From assembly GCA_945874895.1 (NCBI GenBank), contig CAMCIC010000001.1, positions 124,001 to 188,000 on the forward strand: 64,000 nt of DNA, written 5' to 3'. This DNA comes from Akkermansia muciniphila. Its GTDB lineage: Bacteria; Verrucomicrobiota; Verrucomicrobiia; Verrucomicrobiales; Akkermansiaceae. The notes beneath the pieces were generated by a model, which did not search any database, was not told the origin of the DNA, and saw only the letters and a list, made by a program, of their open reading frames with translations. Below are positions 47,640-55,688 of this stretch, in pieces. A program made the translations under genes and the position numbers. Positions within the stretch are counted from its first letter, which is position 1; every line of letters starts with the position of its first letter.

Positions 47640-49157
47640 TTAGGGTGTAACAATTTTTCCTGAGAAAATTTCGAGAGCCTTCTGGATGAGAGGGTCTTTG
47701 TGGAAATCATCCACCTCGCGAGCCGGCTCTTTCGCCACGGGAGCTGCGGCGGGCGCCTGGAGAACCGGTGCGGCAGGCGCGGGAGGTGGTGGCGGAAGGT
47801 CCGGCCGATCTTCGGCGGAATCGATCATCGCATCCAACGTGGCAAAGGGATCCAGTTGCTTGGGAGACGCAGCCTTTGGCAACGCAGGCGCCTCCACCGG
47901 CAAGGGTGCCTCAGGCTCTGCCATCGTTGCCACGGGAACGGGAATCGTATTCTCCACTACGGGCTGGGCGACTTCTGGACCACTGTTCACAAGGTTCCGC
48001 GCCGGGATCGACTCGGAGAACTGCCCAGCTGACGACGCCAGCACGTGAATGATATCAGAAATGCGCGCCTCACCCACTACTTGGATCGCCTTGATCACAC
48101 CCAACTCCAAGTGAAGCCGGCGGTTGTTCGCCCATTTCATACGCCCCTCGGTATCCGCGAGCACATCGATCACGGCCAACAATCGGTCAGGCTTGCAGGA
48201 CTTGGCTGAATCTAACAGCTTTTGCCAGATGTCTCGGGGGATTCCCTCGTTTGGAGCATGAGGATCCACCTTGGCGACGATGATGGCCCGCATGGCGCCG
48301 ATGAGTTCATGGAGGAGTTGCGAAACATCGCGGCCCGTGGAGGCTTCGCGTTGGATGATTTGCAAGGCTGCAGCGGTTTGTTTTTCGAAAATCGCCTCGC
48401 ACAGGGAGGCGATCGTTTCGCGGGACGTAAAGCCGAAGATATTCAGCACATCCGGTTCGGTGATTTGATTGCCACAAAACGCCACCAACTGATCGAGCAT
48501 CGACTGCGCATCGCGCATGCCCCCATCAGCCCCTTTCGCAATCGCCCAGGCCGCGGCCTGCTCCAGCACCACACCTTCTTGGGAAGCAATGTGTTGCAGG
48601 TGCTGAGCGATGATTTCCGTGGGGATGGGGCGCAAATCAAAGCGCTGGCAGCGAGAAAGGATGGTCGGTAAAATTTTATGCACCTCTGTGGTGGCGAAAA
48701 TGAACTTCACGTGCGGAGGCGGCTCTTCCAAGGTTTTCAGCAAGGCATTGAACGCCTGGTTGGTGAGCATGTGAACCTCATCGATGTAATAGATTTTGAA
48801 TTTCCCATGCATGGGCGCATAGTTCACCGATTCCCGCAAGGCTCTCACTTCATCGACACCGTTGTTCGAGGCACCGTCAATCTCCACAACGTCCAACGAG
48901 GTGCCCTCGGCGATTTGGATGCAGACGGGATCATTCGGGTCGAAATCCACCTTCGGGCCTCCCGGGCCGTTCAGAGCCTTGGCGAAAATGCGCGCGGTGG
49001 AGGTTTTTCCCGTGCCACGCGGCCCCACGAAGAGATATGCGTGAGCCAGACGGTTTTGTTCGATCGCGTTGCGCAGCGTGCGAACGACATGATCCTGTCC
49101 CAACACATCGGCAAAAGTGGCGGGACGGTATTTTCTGGCAAAAACCTGGTAACTCAC
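47640..49157 (-). CDS. dnaX: DNA polymerase III subunit gamma/tau
   Basis: Clamp-loader ATPase. The family-typical start SYQVFARKYRPATF is reached from a GTG at 49157 (505 aa); a start further upstream adds 31 atypical residues. Walker A is GPRGTGKTSTA, Walker B YYIDEVHML, sensor 1 FATTEVHKILPTILSRCQR. The zinc-binding cysteine cluster that usually lies between Walker A and the EIDGAS motif is reduced to a single Cys (DPVCIQI). The C-terminal tau-like region is Pro/Ala-rich and ends soon after, so the polymerase-binding part is short. No obvious slippery heptamer was found. Confidence 0.95.
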   Translation of the reverse strand: MSYQVFARKYRPATFADVLGQDHVVRTLRNAIEQNRLAHAYLFVGPRGTGKTSTARIFAKALNGPGGPKVDFDPNDPVCIQIAEGTSLDVVEIDGASNNGVDEVRALRESVNYAPMHGKFKIYYIDEVHMLTNQAFNALLKTLEEPPPHVKFIFATTEVHKILPTILSRCQRFDLRPIPTEIIAQHLQHIASQEGVVLEQAAAWAIAKGADGGMRDAQSMLDQLVAFCGNQITEPDVLNIFGFTSRETIASLCEAIFEKQTAAALQIIQREASTGRDVSQLLHELIGAMRAIIVAKVDPHAPNEGIPRDIWQKLLDSAKSCKPDRLLAVIDVLADTEGRMKWANNRRLHLELGVIKAIQVVGEARISDIIHVLASSAGQFSESIPARNLVNSGPEVAQPVVENTIPVPVATMAEPEAPLPVEAPALPKAASPKQLDPFATLDAMIDSAEDRPDLPPPPPAPAAPVLQAPAAAPVAKEPAREVDDFHKDPLIQKALEIFSGKIVTP

Positions 49158-49354
49158 GAGAGAAATACTAAAGCATGCGCGAGGATCGACAACAGGATTT
49201 ATCGTCGGGGGGCATTTTTCCGCGAATCCACCAAATCGACATCCCGTCACAAGAAATTTTCATTTTTGATGAATATTCGATTCTCCATAACAAAATTCAC
49301 CGTGCGCAGAAACTGGGCGAGACAAGCCGAAGGTGATGTGGTATACCGAGGGAG

Positions 49355-50014
49355 ATGAGCGACGCCCCGAAATCACCGGATGACGATGAAGCTTTGGCTT
49401 CCATCTGTGCCAAAACGCGCAAAAGCCTCATCGCACGCCTCGACAATTGGGAGGATCAAAAGACTTGGGACGAGTTTTATCAAACTTACTGGAAGTTGAT
49501 CTATGCCGTTGCGGTGAAAGCCGGTTTGCGCTCGGATGAAGCGTTCGACTGCGTCCAGGAGACCATCCTTTCCATCGCCAAGCAGAGCAAAAAGAAGCTC
49601 TATGACCCTGAGCAAGGTTCTTTCAAATCGTGGCTGATGAATATGACCCGCTGGCGCATCAACGACCAATTTCGCAAGCGGAAAAAAGACACTGCATCGG
49701 CCGGCGGAGAGTGGGATGACGAAAGGAAAACTGCAGTGATTGACCGTTTTGAGGATCCGAACGGCATGCAACTCGACCGCGTTTGGGACAACGAGTGGCG
49801 GCGGAACATGGCAGATGCAGCGCTTGCCCGCGTGAAGGCGCAGGTATCACCCAAGCAGTATCAAATTTTCGACTACTATGTCCTGCGCGAGTGGGATGCC
49901 ACCAAAGTGCAAAAACATTTGGGCGTGAGCATGGCACAAGTGTATCTCGCCAAACACCGCGTGGGCTCCGTATTGAAAAAAGAACTGGAAAAATTGCGTC
50001 ACGATGGCGATTAA
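49355..50014 (+). CDS. ECF-like RNA polymerase sigma factor
   Basis: A 219-aa two-domain sigma-70-family factor. Region 2 runs from DEFYQTYWKLIYAVAVKAG through CVQETILSIAKQ and FKSWLMNMTRWRINDQFRKR; region 4 is QIFDYYVLREWDATKVQKHL followed by VSMAQVYLAKHRV. In the helix that in most ECF sigmas carries an acidic DAED-like motif this protein reads DEAFDCVQE, so one of the charges is missing. No anti-sigma gene is adjacent; instead the gene overlaps by 11 bp with a membrane Ser/Thr kinase gene, which suggests kinase-linked control. Confidence 0.9.
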   Translation: MSDAPKSPDDDEALASICAKTRKSLIARLDNWEDQKTWDEFYQTYWKLIYAVAVKAGLRSDEAFDCVQETILSIAKQSKKKLYDPEQGSFKSWLMNMTRWRINDQFRKRKKDTASAGGEWDDERKTAVIDRFEDPNGMQLDRVWDNEWRRNMADAALARVKAQVSPKQYQIFDYYVLREWDATKVQKHLGVSMAQVYLAKHRVGSVLKKELEKLRHDGD

Positions 50015-52586
50015 GCAACGACCCGACCCCGTGATTCCGGACCATGAGGTGCTGCGCAAAATCGGCGGCGGCGCTTACGGAGAAATATGGCTCGCACGCG
50101 GAGTGACGGGAGCCATGCGGGCCGTCAAGGTTGTGTGGCGTGAAGACTTCGAGGATGAGCGGACCTTTGAACGCGAGTTCGAGGGCATTCTGCGTTTCGA
50201 GCCCATTTCCCGCGATCACCCGGGCTTGGTAAATGTCCTGCACGTAGGCCGGAGTCCAGACCGTCACTCGTTCTACTACTATGTCATGGAACTGGGTGAT
50301 GACATCCACCACGGCACGGAAATCAACCCGGTGGAATACGAACCGCGCACCCTGCGTGCGGACAGCAAAGACACCCGCGCCAAACAACTCCCCATCGCTG
50401 AATGCCTAGAAGTCGGTCTACGCCTCGCCGAGGCCCTAGAGCACCTTCACGAAAAAGGACTCGCCCACCGCGACGTCAAGCCCTCGAACGTGATTTTCGT
50501 GGGAGGAAAAGCGAAACTCGCGGATATAGGACTGGTCGCTGCACGCGGCCAGCGCACCTTTGTGGGTACTGAGGGCTTCGTGCCGCCTGAAGGTCCGGGT
50601 TCGGCCCAGGCAGATGTTTACTCTTTAGGCAAAGTTCTCTATGAAATCGCCACAGGCAAGGATCGACTGGACTTTCCCGAACTGCCTGATGAATTGCCCC
50701 ATGGCCCTGATCGCAAGCAGTGGCTGTCACTGAATCGTGTGATCTGCGATGTTTGCGAACCACAACTTTCCAAACGCAGCATCAAAACTGCGGCCGAGAT
50801 GGCCGATGCCCTGCGACGCATCCAGCGCGGCAAAAGAAGACGCAGTCGTGGCGCTGGCATTCTCACCACGCTCGCCATTCTGATCACGGGATTCAGTTTC
50901 TTGACATGGAAATTTCTCGAAAAAGAAGCCTTCGTCTCCTGGGTCAATCAATGGCTGAAGCGCCCCGGTCTGGGCGCATCGCAAGAGAAAAAAATGGGGC
51001 AAATCAAAATTGTGACCGAACCGGAGGGCGCAGCTGTCTTTGACGCCGAGGGCGTGTATATGGGAGAAACCCAGACCGCAGTTCTCTCCTATCCAGTGGG
51101 AGACGTGATCAAGTTTACCCTGCGCAAAAGCGGCTACCAGGAAATGAAAATCTCCCACCAAGTGACCGAGACCAAGGAGCCGGAACTCCTCGGCGGAACA
51201 CTGAAAATTTTCTCCCCTCCGATCCTAGGAGAACCGTGGGTCGATCATCTGGCCATCCGCTATCTACCAGAAAACAACCTTCACGTATCATGCGATCTTC
51301 TATCAGAAAAATCGTGGAAGCAATACGTGAACGCGGAAAAACGACCAGCTGATGTGGGCCATATCATCGAGATCAGCGAAAATGATAAGCCCGCGCGCGT
51401 CGTAATCACCAGCCCAGGAGAAGCCGAGCTTTTCTGCCGTTGGCACCAACGCGGTGCCATGCCCTCCTATCTCACCGCCGATCAAGAAATCCTACCACGT
51501 GTGGAATCATCCTTCGATCACCCCTCCCTCACCGCAGAACATCGCAAAAAAAACCTCAAGCCATTCCGCGTCATCGTGCGACAAGTCCCCTATGGCTCGA
51601 TCCAGGTTTTGGCCGAGCCTGATGGAGTCGAGGTCTATGTGAACGATGAATCGCGCGGACGCATTTTCGGATCAACCTTGATCGAAAAAATCCGGCCTGG
51701 TCCCGTGGATCTGATGTTTCTACTCGATGGCTACAAACCTCAGAATCAACAGCTCACCTTACAAAACGGCGAACGGCTCCAAGTCTCGGTCACACTTCAA
51801 GAGAACCAAGGAATGATTCCGGGCCGCCCGTGGAAAAATGCGCTCGGAATGAAATTCGTGCCCGTGGGCGAAGATTTGATGGTCTCTGCTTGGGAGACGA
51901 GGGTGTCCGATTACGCCGTCTTTCTTAAGGAAACCAAGCATCCCGCAGGACCAGTGCCTGACTTCGCCCAAGATGCCAATCATCCCGCCGTTTACATCAG
52001 CCGACCGGATGCGATTGCCTTTTGCGAATGGCTGACCCTACGCGAACGAAAAGACGAACGAATCCAGTTTTCCTACGAGTATCGATTGCCCACCGATGAG
52101 GAATGGTCAATGATGGCGGGCCTACAGAATGAAAAAGGCAATACACCAGGACAACGGGACGCCCAAGGATTGGAAGTTTGGCCATGGGGGAAAACCTGGC
52201 CACCCCCTCCCGGCACGGGAAATTTCGCGGATGACACGGCAGCGACAGAGGGAAACATCAATCCAGACCGAACCATCAGCGGATACAATGATGGCTTTGT
52301 CAAAACCGCACCCGTCGGTTCGTTCGCTCCCAATCTCTATGGCATTTACGACCTATCCGGCAACGTGCATGAATGGGTGTCAGATGACTATGATGCGCTG
52401 AAAATCCACGGCGTGGTCCGCGGCGGAGGTTGGAATACCTACCGCGAGGCTAACCTCTCCATCGCCTTCCGACACGTGCTGAAGCTTTCCAGTCGCCGCG
52501 ATAACATCTACGGCTTCCGCGTGGTGATCGCCAAAGTCAACAAAGACCCCGAAACCTCCCAACTCTCACCCACAACATCATGGTAG
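50004..52586 (+). CDS. Membrane Ser/Thr protein kinase with PEGA domains and SUMF1-fold ectodomain
   Basis: An 860-aa receptor-like kinase. Kinase domain (about 14-275): Gly loop IGGGAYGEIW (20-29), Lys42, HRDVKPSN (155-162), and DIG (174-176) in place of DFG. A single membrane helix follows at about 284-305. The outside part has PEGA modules (QIKIVTEPEGAAVF, SIQVLAEPDGVEVYVND) and ends with an SUMF1/formylglycine-type domain (LGMKFVPVGEDLM to VRGGGWNTY and FRVVIAK). The two catalytic cysteines expected after RGGSW are absent, so it cannot act as a standard formylglycine generator and is more likely a ligand-binding fold. It overlaps the sigma factor gene upstream and the OsmC gene downstream. 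Confidence 0.9.
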   Translation: MAIKQRPDPVIPDHEVLRKIGGGAYGEIWLARGVTGAMRAVKVVWREDFEDERTFEREFEGILRFEPISRDHPGLVNVLHVGRSPDRHSFYYYVMELGDDIHHGTEINPVEYEPRTLRADSKDTRAKQLPIAECLEVGLRLAEALEHLHEKGLAHRDVKPSNVIFVGGKAKLADIGLVAARGQRTFVGTEGFVPPEGPGSAQADVYSLGKVLYEIATGKDRLDFPELPDELPHGPDRKQWLSLNRVICDVCEPQLSKRSIKTAAEMADALRRIQRGKRRRSRGAGILTTLAILITGFSFLTWKFLEKEAFVSWVNQWLKRPGLGASQEKKMGQIKIVTEPEGAAVFDAEGVYMGETQTAVLSYPVGDVIKFTLRKSGYQEMKISHQVTETKEPELLGGTLKIFSPPILGEPWVDHLAIRYLPENNLHVSCDLLSEKSWKQYVNAEKRPADVGHIIEISENDKPARVVITSPGEAELFCRWHQRGAMPSYLTADQEILPRVESSFDHPSLTAEHRKKNLKPFRVIVRQVPYGSIQVLAEPDGVEVYVNDESRGRIFGSTLIEKIRPGPVDLMFLLDGYKPQNQQLTLQNGERLQVSVTLQENQGMIPGRPWKNALGMKFVPVGEDLMVSAWETRVSDYAVFLKETKHPAGPVPDFAQDANHPAVYISRPDAIAFCEWLTLRERKDERIQFSYEYRLPTDEEWSMMAGLQNEKGNTPGQRDAQGLEVWPWGKTWPPPPGTGNFADDTAATEGNINPDRTISGYNDGFVKTAPVGSFAPNLYGIYDLSGNVHEWVSDDYDALKIHGVVRGGGWNTYREANLSIAFRHVLKLSSRRDNIYGFRVVIAKVNKDPETSQLSPTTSW

Positions 52587-52990
52587 AAATCCGCATTGAT
52601 TACGAAGGTCAGCTCCACTGTTCCGCCTTGCACGTGCCCTCCGGCAACACTCTCGTCACGGATGCACCCGTCGACAACAACGGTCGAGGTGAAGCATTTT
52701 CTCCCACCGACCTGGTCGCCACTGCACTCGGGGCATGCATGGCCACAGTGATGGGAATTGTCGCCCAGCGGAAGGAAATCGATCTGGCCGGCATGAAGAT
52801 CGTCGTGCACAAACACATGAGCGCCGATGCCCCGCGCCGCATTGTCTCGCTGCCCGTGACCATCACCATGCCCATCGCCGCGGATCATCCGGCACTGCCT
52901 TTGTTGCAAGCTGCCATCCACGGCTGCCCAGTGCACAATAGCCTGCATCCCGACATTCAGGTAGACATCACTTGGACCTTTTTGTCCTGA
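52580..52990 (+). CDS. OsmC/Ohr family protein
   Basis: A 136-aa protein of the OsmC family, thiol-dependent peroxidases that reduce organic hydroperoxides. The peroxidatic Cys53 lies in LGACMATVMG, and the resolving Cys116 in IHGCPVHNSL. EAFSPTDLVATAL is the conserved lead-in. Its start overlaps the kinase gene stop by 7 bp, so it is part of the sigma/kinase operon and may be one of its stress-related outputs. Confidence 0.9.
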   Translation: MVEIRIDYEGQLHCSALHVPSGNTLVTDAPVDNNGRGEAFSPTDLVATALGACMATVMGIVAQRKEIDLAGMKIVVHKHMSADAPRRIVSLPVTITMPIAADHPALPLLQAAIHGCPVHNSLHPDIQVDITWTFLS

Positions 52991-53009
52991 ACCCACTCTC
53001 TCACAACTC

Positions 53010-53783
53010 GTGAATGACGGCCCGGAGGCGATCTTGGAATTTTCCGTGATCGATGAAAGTGATGACTACATCGTCATCGCCAAGCCCGCGCCCTTGATTG
53101 TGCATCCCTCGAATGGCCGCGTGGAGCCGACCTTGCTGTGTGGCCTGGAGCAGTTGCTCGCATTTGAAATGGCGAATGGCAAAAAGCCCGCGATCATCAC
53201 CCGTCTCGATCGCGAGACCAGCGGTCTCGTTCTCGTGGGGAAACACACGGATGCCGCGCGCGCCTTAGCGATGAGCTTGCAAAACCGCAAGGCGGAAAAA
53301 GGATACATCGCCATGGTACACGGACATCCGGAGTGGGAGAATATCGATGTGGATCAACCCATCATCCGCCAGGGTCTGGTGAAACCCAGCGCCATCTGGC
53401 TGAAGCGCACGGTGCATGCGCAGGGTCGACCCAGTTTCACCCGCTTCCGCTGCCTGCGGCGCTGGACGAACGAGTGCGGTGCCTTCAGTGAAATCGCCTG
53501 TGAGCCGCTCACCGGACGCACCCATCAAATCCGCGTCCACCTCGCGCATCTCGGGTTTCCCATCGTGGGCGATAAAATCTACGGCACCGAGGAATCGCGC
53601 TTTCTCCAATTCATCGAAACCGGCTGGACCGAGGAACTGCGCCGCGACCTCATTCTGCCCCGACAAGCCCTTCACGCCGCCACCCTAAAAATCCCCTGGC
53701 AAGGTAACTTGCGTGAATGGCACTGTCCCCTCACCCCCGACCTCGTGCATTTCAGCCAAAATGATGGGGTAAAAGGAGATTGA
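53010..53783 (+). CDS. RluA-family pseudouridine synthase
   Basis: A 257-aa pseudouridine synthase with the catalytic ITRLDRETSGLVL (Asp67), KGYIAMVHG, and EPLTGRTHQIRVHLAHLGFPIVGD. It modifies rRNA or tRNA; the site cannot be told from sequence. It starts with GTG, 19 bp after the OsmC stop. The last 47 codons and the first 34 bp downstream are duplicated 1.86 kb away at 55502-55677. Confidence 0.92.
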   Translation: MNDGPEAILEFSVIDESDDYIVIAKPAPLIVHPSNGRVEPTLLCGLEQLLAFEMANGKKPAIITRLDRETSGLVLVGKHTDAARALAMSLQNRKAEKGYIAMVHGHPEWENIDVDQPIIRQGLVKPSAIWLKRTVHAQGRPSFTRFRCLRRWTNECGAFSEIACEPLTGRTHQIRVHLAHLGFPIVGDKIYGTEESRFLQFIETGWTEELRRDLILPRQALHAATLKIPWQGNLREWHCPLTPDLVHFSQNDGVKGD

Positions 53784-53817
53784 TCTAACAGATAGAATGC
53801 GCGTTTCCAAGACCCGA
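53642..53817 (+). repeat. 176-bp direct repeat, copy A (3' end of the RluA-family gene)
   Basis: Matches 55502-55677 at a constant offset of 1860 bp with four mismatches (53667, 53777, 53802, 53815). It spans the last 47 codons of the synthase gene with its stop and 34 bp of downstream DNA. Sequence on both sides diverges abruptly. Copy A belongs to the intact gene. Confidence 0.95.
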
Positions 53818-53953
53818 ACACATTGATACGTCTCCGATTTGCCTTTATGTTTTCTGTATCCTGTAATTTCGAAGCGAAGATATCGGATCCCTAAATAAAA
53901 ATACCTGACTTGCAACAATACAGGCGGATGGTGCAAATGAAAACAAGGGATGT

Positions 53954-54868
53954 TCAAATTCTTCGGCGACGCATGAGTATCAATACTCCCAATACACCGA
54001 GGAGGGAGGTGCCAGGCTCTGGTATGGGATCTATACTTGCTAGGCGGAAGCCCATCGAATCAACCTCCCAAGTAACCAAGCTGTATGAAAGTGAAGTTTT
54101 TTCCATTTCATATTCTGGGTCATCCCACGATCCACCGCGCACTCCTTTTCCTAACCCATTGTCTCCATCATTCCATTCCCTGACGTTGCCTCCTTGGTCA
54201 TAAGTGCCATAGAAACTTGGGTTGTTTGAGTAGGAACCAACAGTAGTTACTCGACCAACGTAGTTTTCTCTCTCTCCCGTCGTAAAAAAGGGATCGTAGT
54301 TGGCTTGCAGAGTAGAAATGGAACCTAGGCTACCGATCGGATATAGGGCATAAGTCTGCGTATTTGGGTTGTAATATGCCGCCTTGTACCATTCGTTTTC
54401 GCTGGGTAAACGAATCAGGGCCCCTGCATTTGGATGAAAGATGCCGCTGGTGGCGCCGTTCAAAGTATAAGATCCTGTCTCCATACTACTTGTGCCTTGT
54501 CCGTTTGCCATCCAGTTTGAGAAGCGCGCAGCATCGAACCAAGACACGAATGCAACAGGCTCGTTCCCGTATCCTTCAGTGACAGAATAAGTGAAACTAC
54601 CAGAACTACCCTCGCGGTTAATGTACATACCGATGTGATAGAGTTCATAAGTATCATCTCCGGCTTTGGCATTCAGAAATTGAGCGTATTGGGCGTTGGT
54701 TACCTCATATTTGCCGATCTTGTAGGCATAATCAACCGCGCCGAAGCCGGTAGTATCTGCTGCATTTCCGGCATTACCGACTGAGATGTAGTCGACCGTG
54801 ACAGATGCTTCGGTGGAAGTTAATAATGCTGCAGTGGCTGCGAGGATAAGGAAACTTTGAATTTTCAT
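53954..54868 (-). CDS. PEP-CTERM protein with SUMF1-fold domain lacking catalytic cysteines
   Basis: A 304-aa exported protein. Signal peptide (about 1-21), then an SUMF1/formylglycine-type fold: VDYAYKIGKYEVTNAQYAQF, VAFVSWFDAARFSNW, RLPSENEWYKAAYY, GGNVREWN, KGVRGGSW and GFRLAS. The RGGSW is not followed by cysteines, so it is not a sulfatase maturase. The C-terminus is a PEP-CTERM sorting signal (PEPGTSLLGVLGVLILM with RRRR), meaning exosortase-dependent cell-surface sorting. The gene is richer in A/T than its neighbours and lies between two copies of a 176-bp duplication, a likely inserted unit. Confidence 0.9.
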   Translation of the reverse strand: MKIQSFLILAATAALLTSTEASVTVDYISVGNAGNAADTTGFGAVDYAYKIGKYEVTNAQYAQFLNAKAGDDTYELYHIGMYINREGSSGSFTYSVTEGYGNEPVAFVSWFDAARFSNWMANGQGTSSMETGSYTLNGATSGIFHPNAGALIRLPSENEWYKAAYYNPNTQTYALYPIGSLGSISTLQANYDPFFTTGERENYVGRVTTVGSYSNNPSFYGTYDQGGNVREWNDGDNGLGKGVRGGSWDDPEYEMEKTSLSYSLVTWEVDSMGFRLASIDPIPEPGTSLLGVLGVLILMRRRRI

Positions 54869-55007
54869 ATTTATTTGTTTGCTCTAATTCAATGTTTTAA
54901 ATTTAGTTTGCAAATTACAGATATTGCAAAATAAATGTGAGATCAAGACTAAAATTCTTCTTCCGTGTGATTTTTTCGTTACAACGTCTTTCTATAATAA
55001 CAATACT
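54869..55007. other. AT-rich upstream region of the PEP-CTERM gene
   Basis: About 140 bp of strongly AT-rich DNA with no open frame of note. It probably contains the promoter of the minus-strand PEP-CTERM gene; no clear -35/-10 pair can be singled out. Confidence 0.4.
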
Positions 55008-55183
55008 TCAATTCGGAGGCTTGAAGGCGCGCAGGCAAAGTCCAATCCATAGAACAAGCAAAGCGGCTACCTTCAGCGGAACAACCAGGTGCGCGCTGAG
55101 ATCCACGCGGCGGCGGTGCTTTTTGCGGCGGGAGTTGCGCCTGCCTCGGTAGCAGGTGGGCTAACCAGTTTCGGTGGGACCAT
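55008..55183 (-). pseudogene. Decayed small membrane-protein gene
   Basis: On the minus strand an ATG at 55183 overlaps the TGA of the decayed cytochrome (TGATG). An open frame then reads MVPPKLVSPPATEAGATPAA before a frameshift around 55105-55115. In the shifted frame it continues as VDLSAHLVVPLKVAALLVL plus a further hydrophobic stretch ending FKPPN and a TGA at 55008-55010. Restoring the frame gives about 59 residues with one C-terminal membrane helix. The overlap style suggests it was once co-translated with the cytochrome gene. Confidence 0.45.
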
Positions 55184-55501
55184 CAGGTCGCCACCGCAAA
55201 GATTGGCTTGCCGACCTCAATGCGCAACACAGCGACTTGTGCGGAAGTGACTGGGCTGGCTTGGTTTCCGAAATTGTTGCGAATGTAGGTCAACACCGCC
55301 GCGATCTGGTTATCATTCTGGTGGGCTTGCGGTGGCATCACAACCTAGTATTCGATGCCCTTGACCTTGATCGGCCCTTCAGTCCCCGTAGCTGGATGCG
55401 GATCAGGTTTTCCACAGGTCCTGTCACCCACTCCGATCCGGCGAGCGGTGGACCCACTTCGGGCGCACCGGCGCCATCGACAACGTGGCAGGCAATGCAA
55501 C
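55183..55501 (-). pseudogene. Decayed cytochrome c domain gene (PVC type)
   Basis: The minus strand first reads GCIACHVVDGAGAPEVGPPL (haem site CIACH) and GSEWVTGPVENLIRI, then LRGLKG. A frameshift near 55375 breaks it, and the next frame reads GPIKVKGIEY, an in-frame TAG (55345-55347), VVMPPQAHQNDNQIAAVLTY and FGNQASPVTSAQVAVLR. That is the normal order of the C-terminal cytochrome c domain of PVC dehydrogenases. The 5' part is missing: at 55501/55502 the sequence switches to the duplicated RluA gene tail. It is non-functional. Confidence 0.85.
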
Positions 55502-55677
55502 CCGCGACCTCATTCTGCCCCGACAATCCCTTCACGCCGCCACCCTAAAAATCCCCTGGCAAGGTAACTTGCGTGAATGGCACTGTCCCCTCACCCCCGA
55601 CCTCGTGCATTTCAGCCAAAATGATGGGGTAAAAGGCGATTGATCTAACAGATAGAATGCGGGTTTCCAAGACCTGA
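55502..55677 (+). repeat. 176-bp direct repeat, copy B (orphan RluA-gene tail)
   Basis: About 98% identical to 53642-53817. It would encode the last 47 codons of the pseudouridine synthase, ending in the same stop (55641-55643), but has no start or upstream part, so it is a gene fragment. It abuts the decayed cytochrome gene on its left and ends 11 bp before the stop of the sulfatase-GH99 gene. Confidence 0.95.
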
Positions 55678-55688
55678 CCCGATTTTTG

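Noticed and set aside
47640-49157. Programmed frameshift site in dnaX producing a gamma form
   Set aside because: No A-rich slippery heptamer with a following stem was found in the sense strand.
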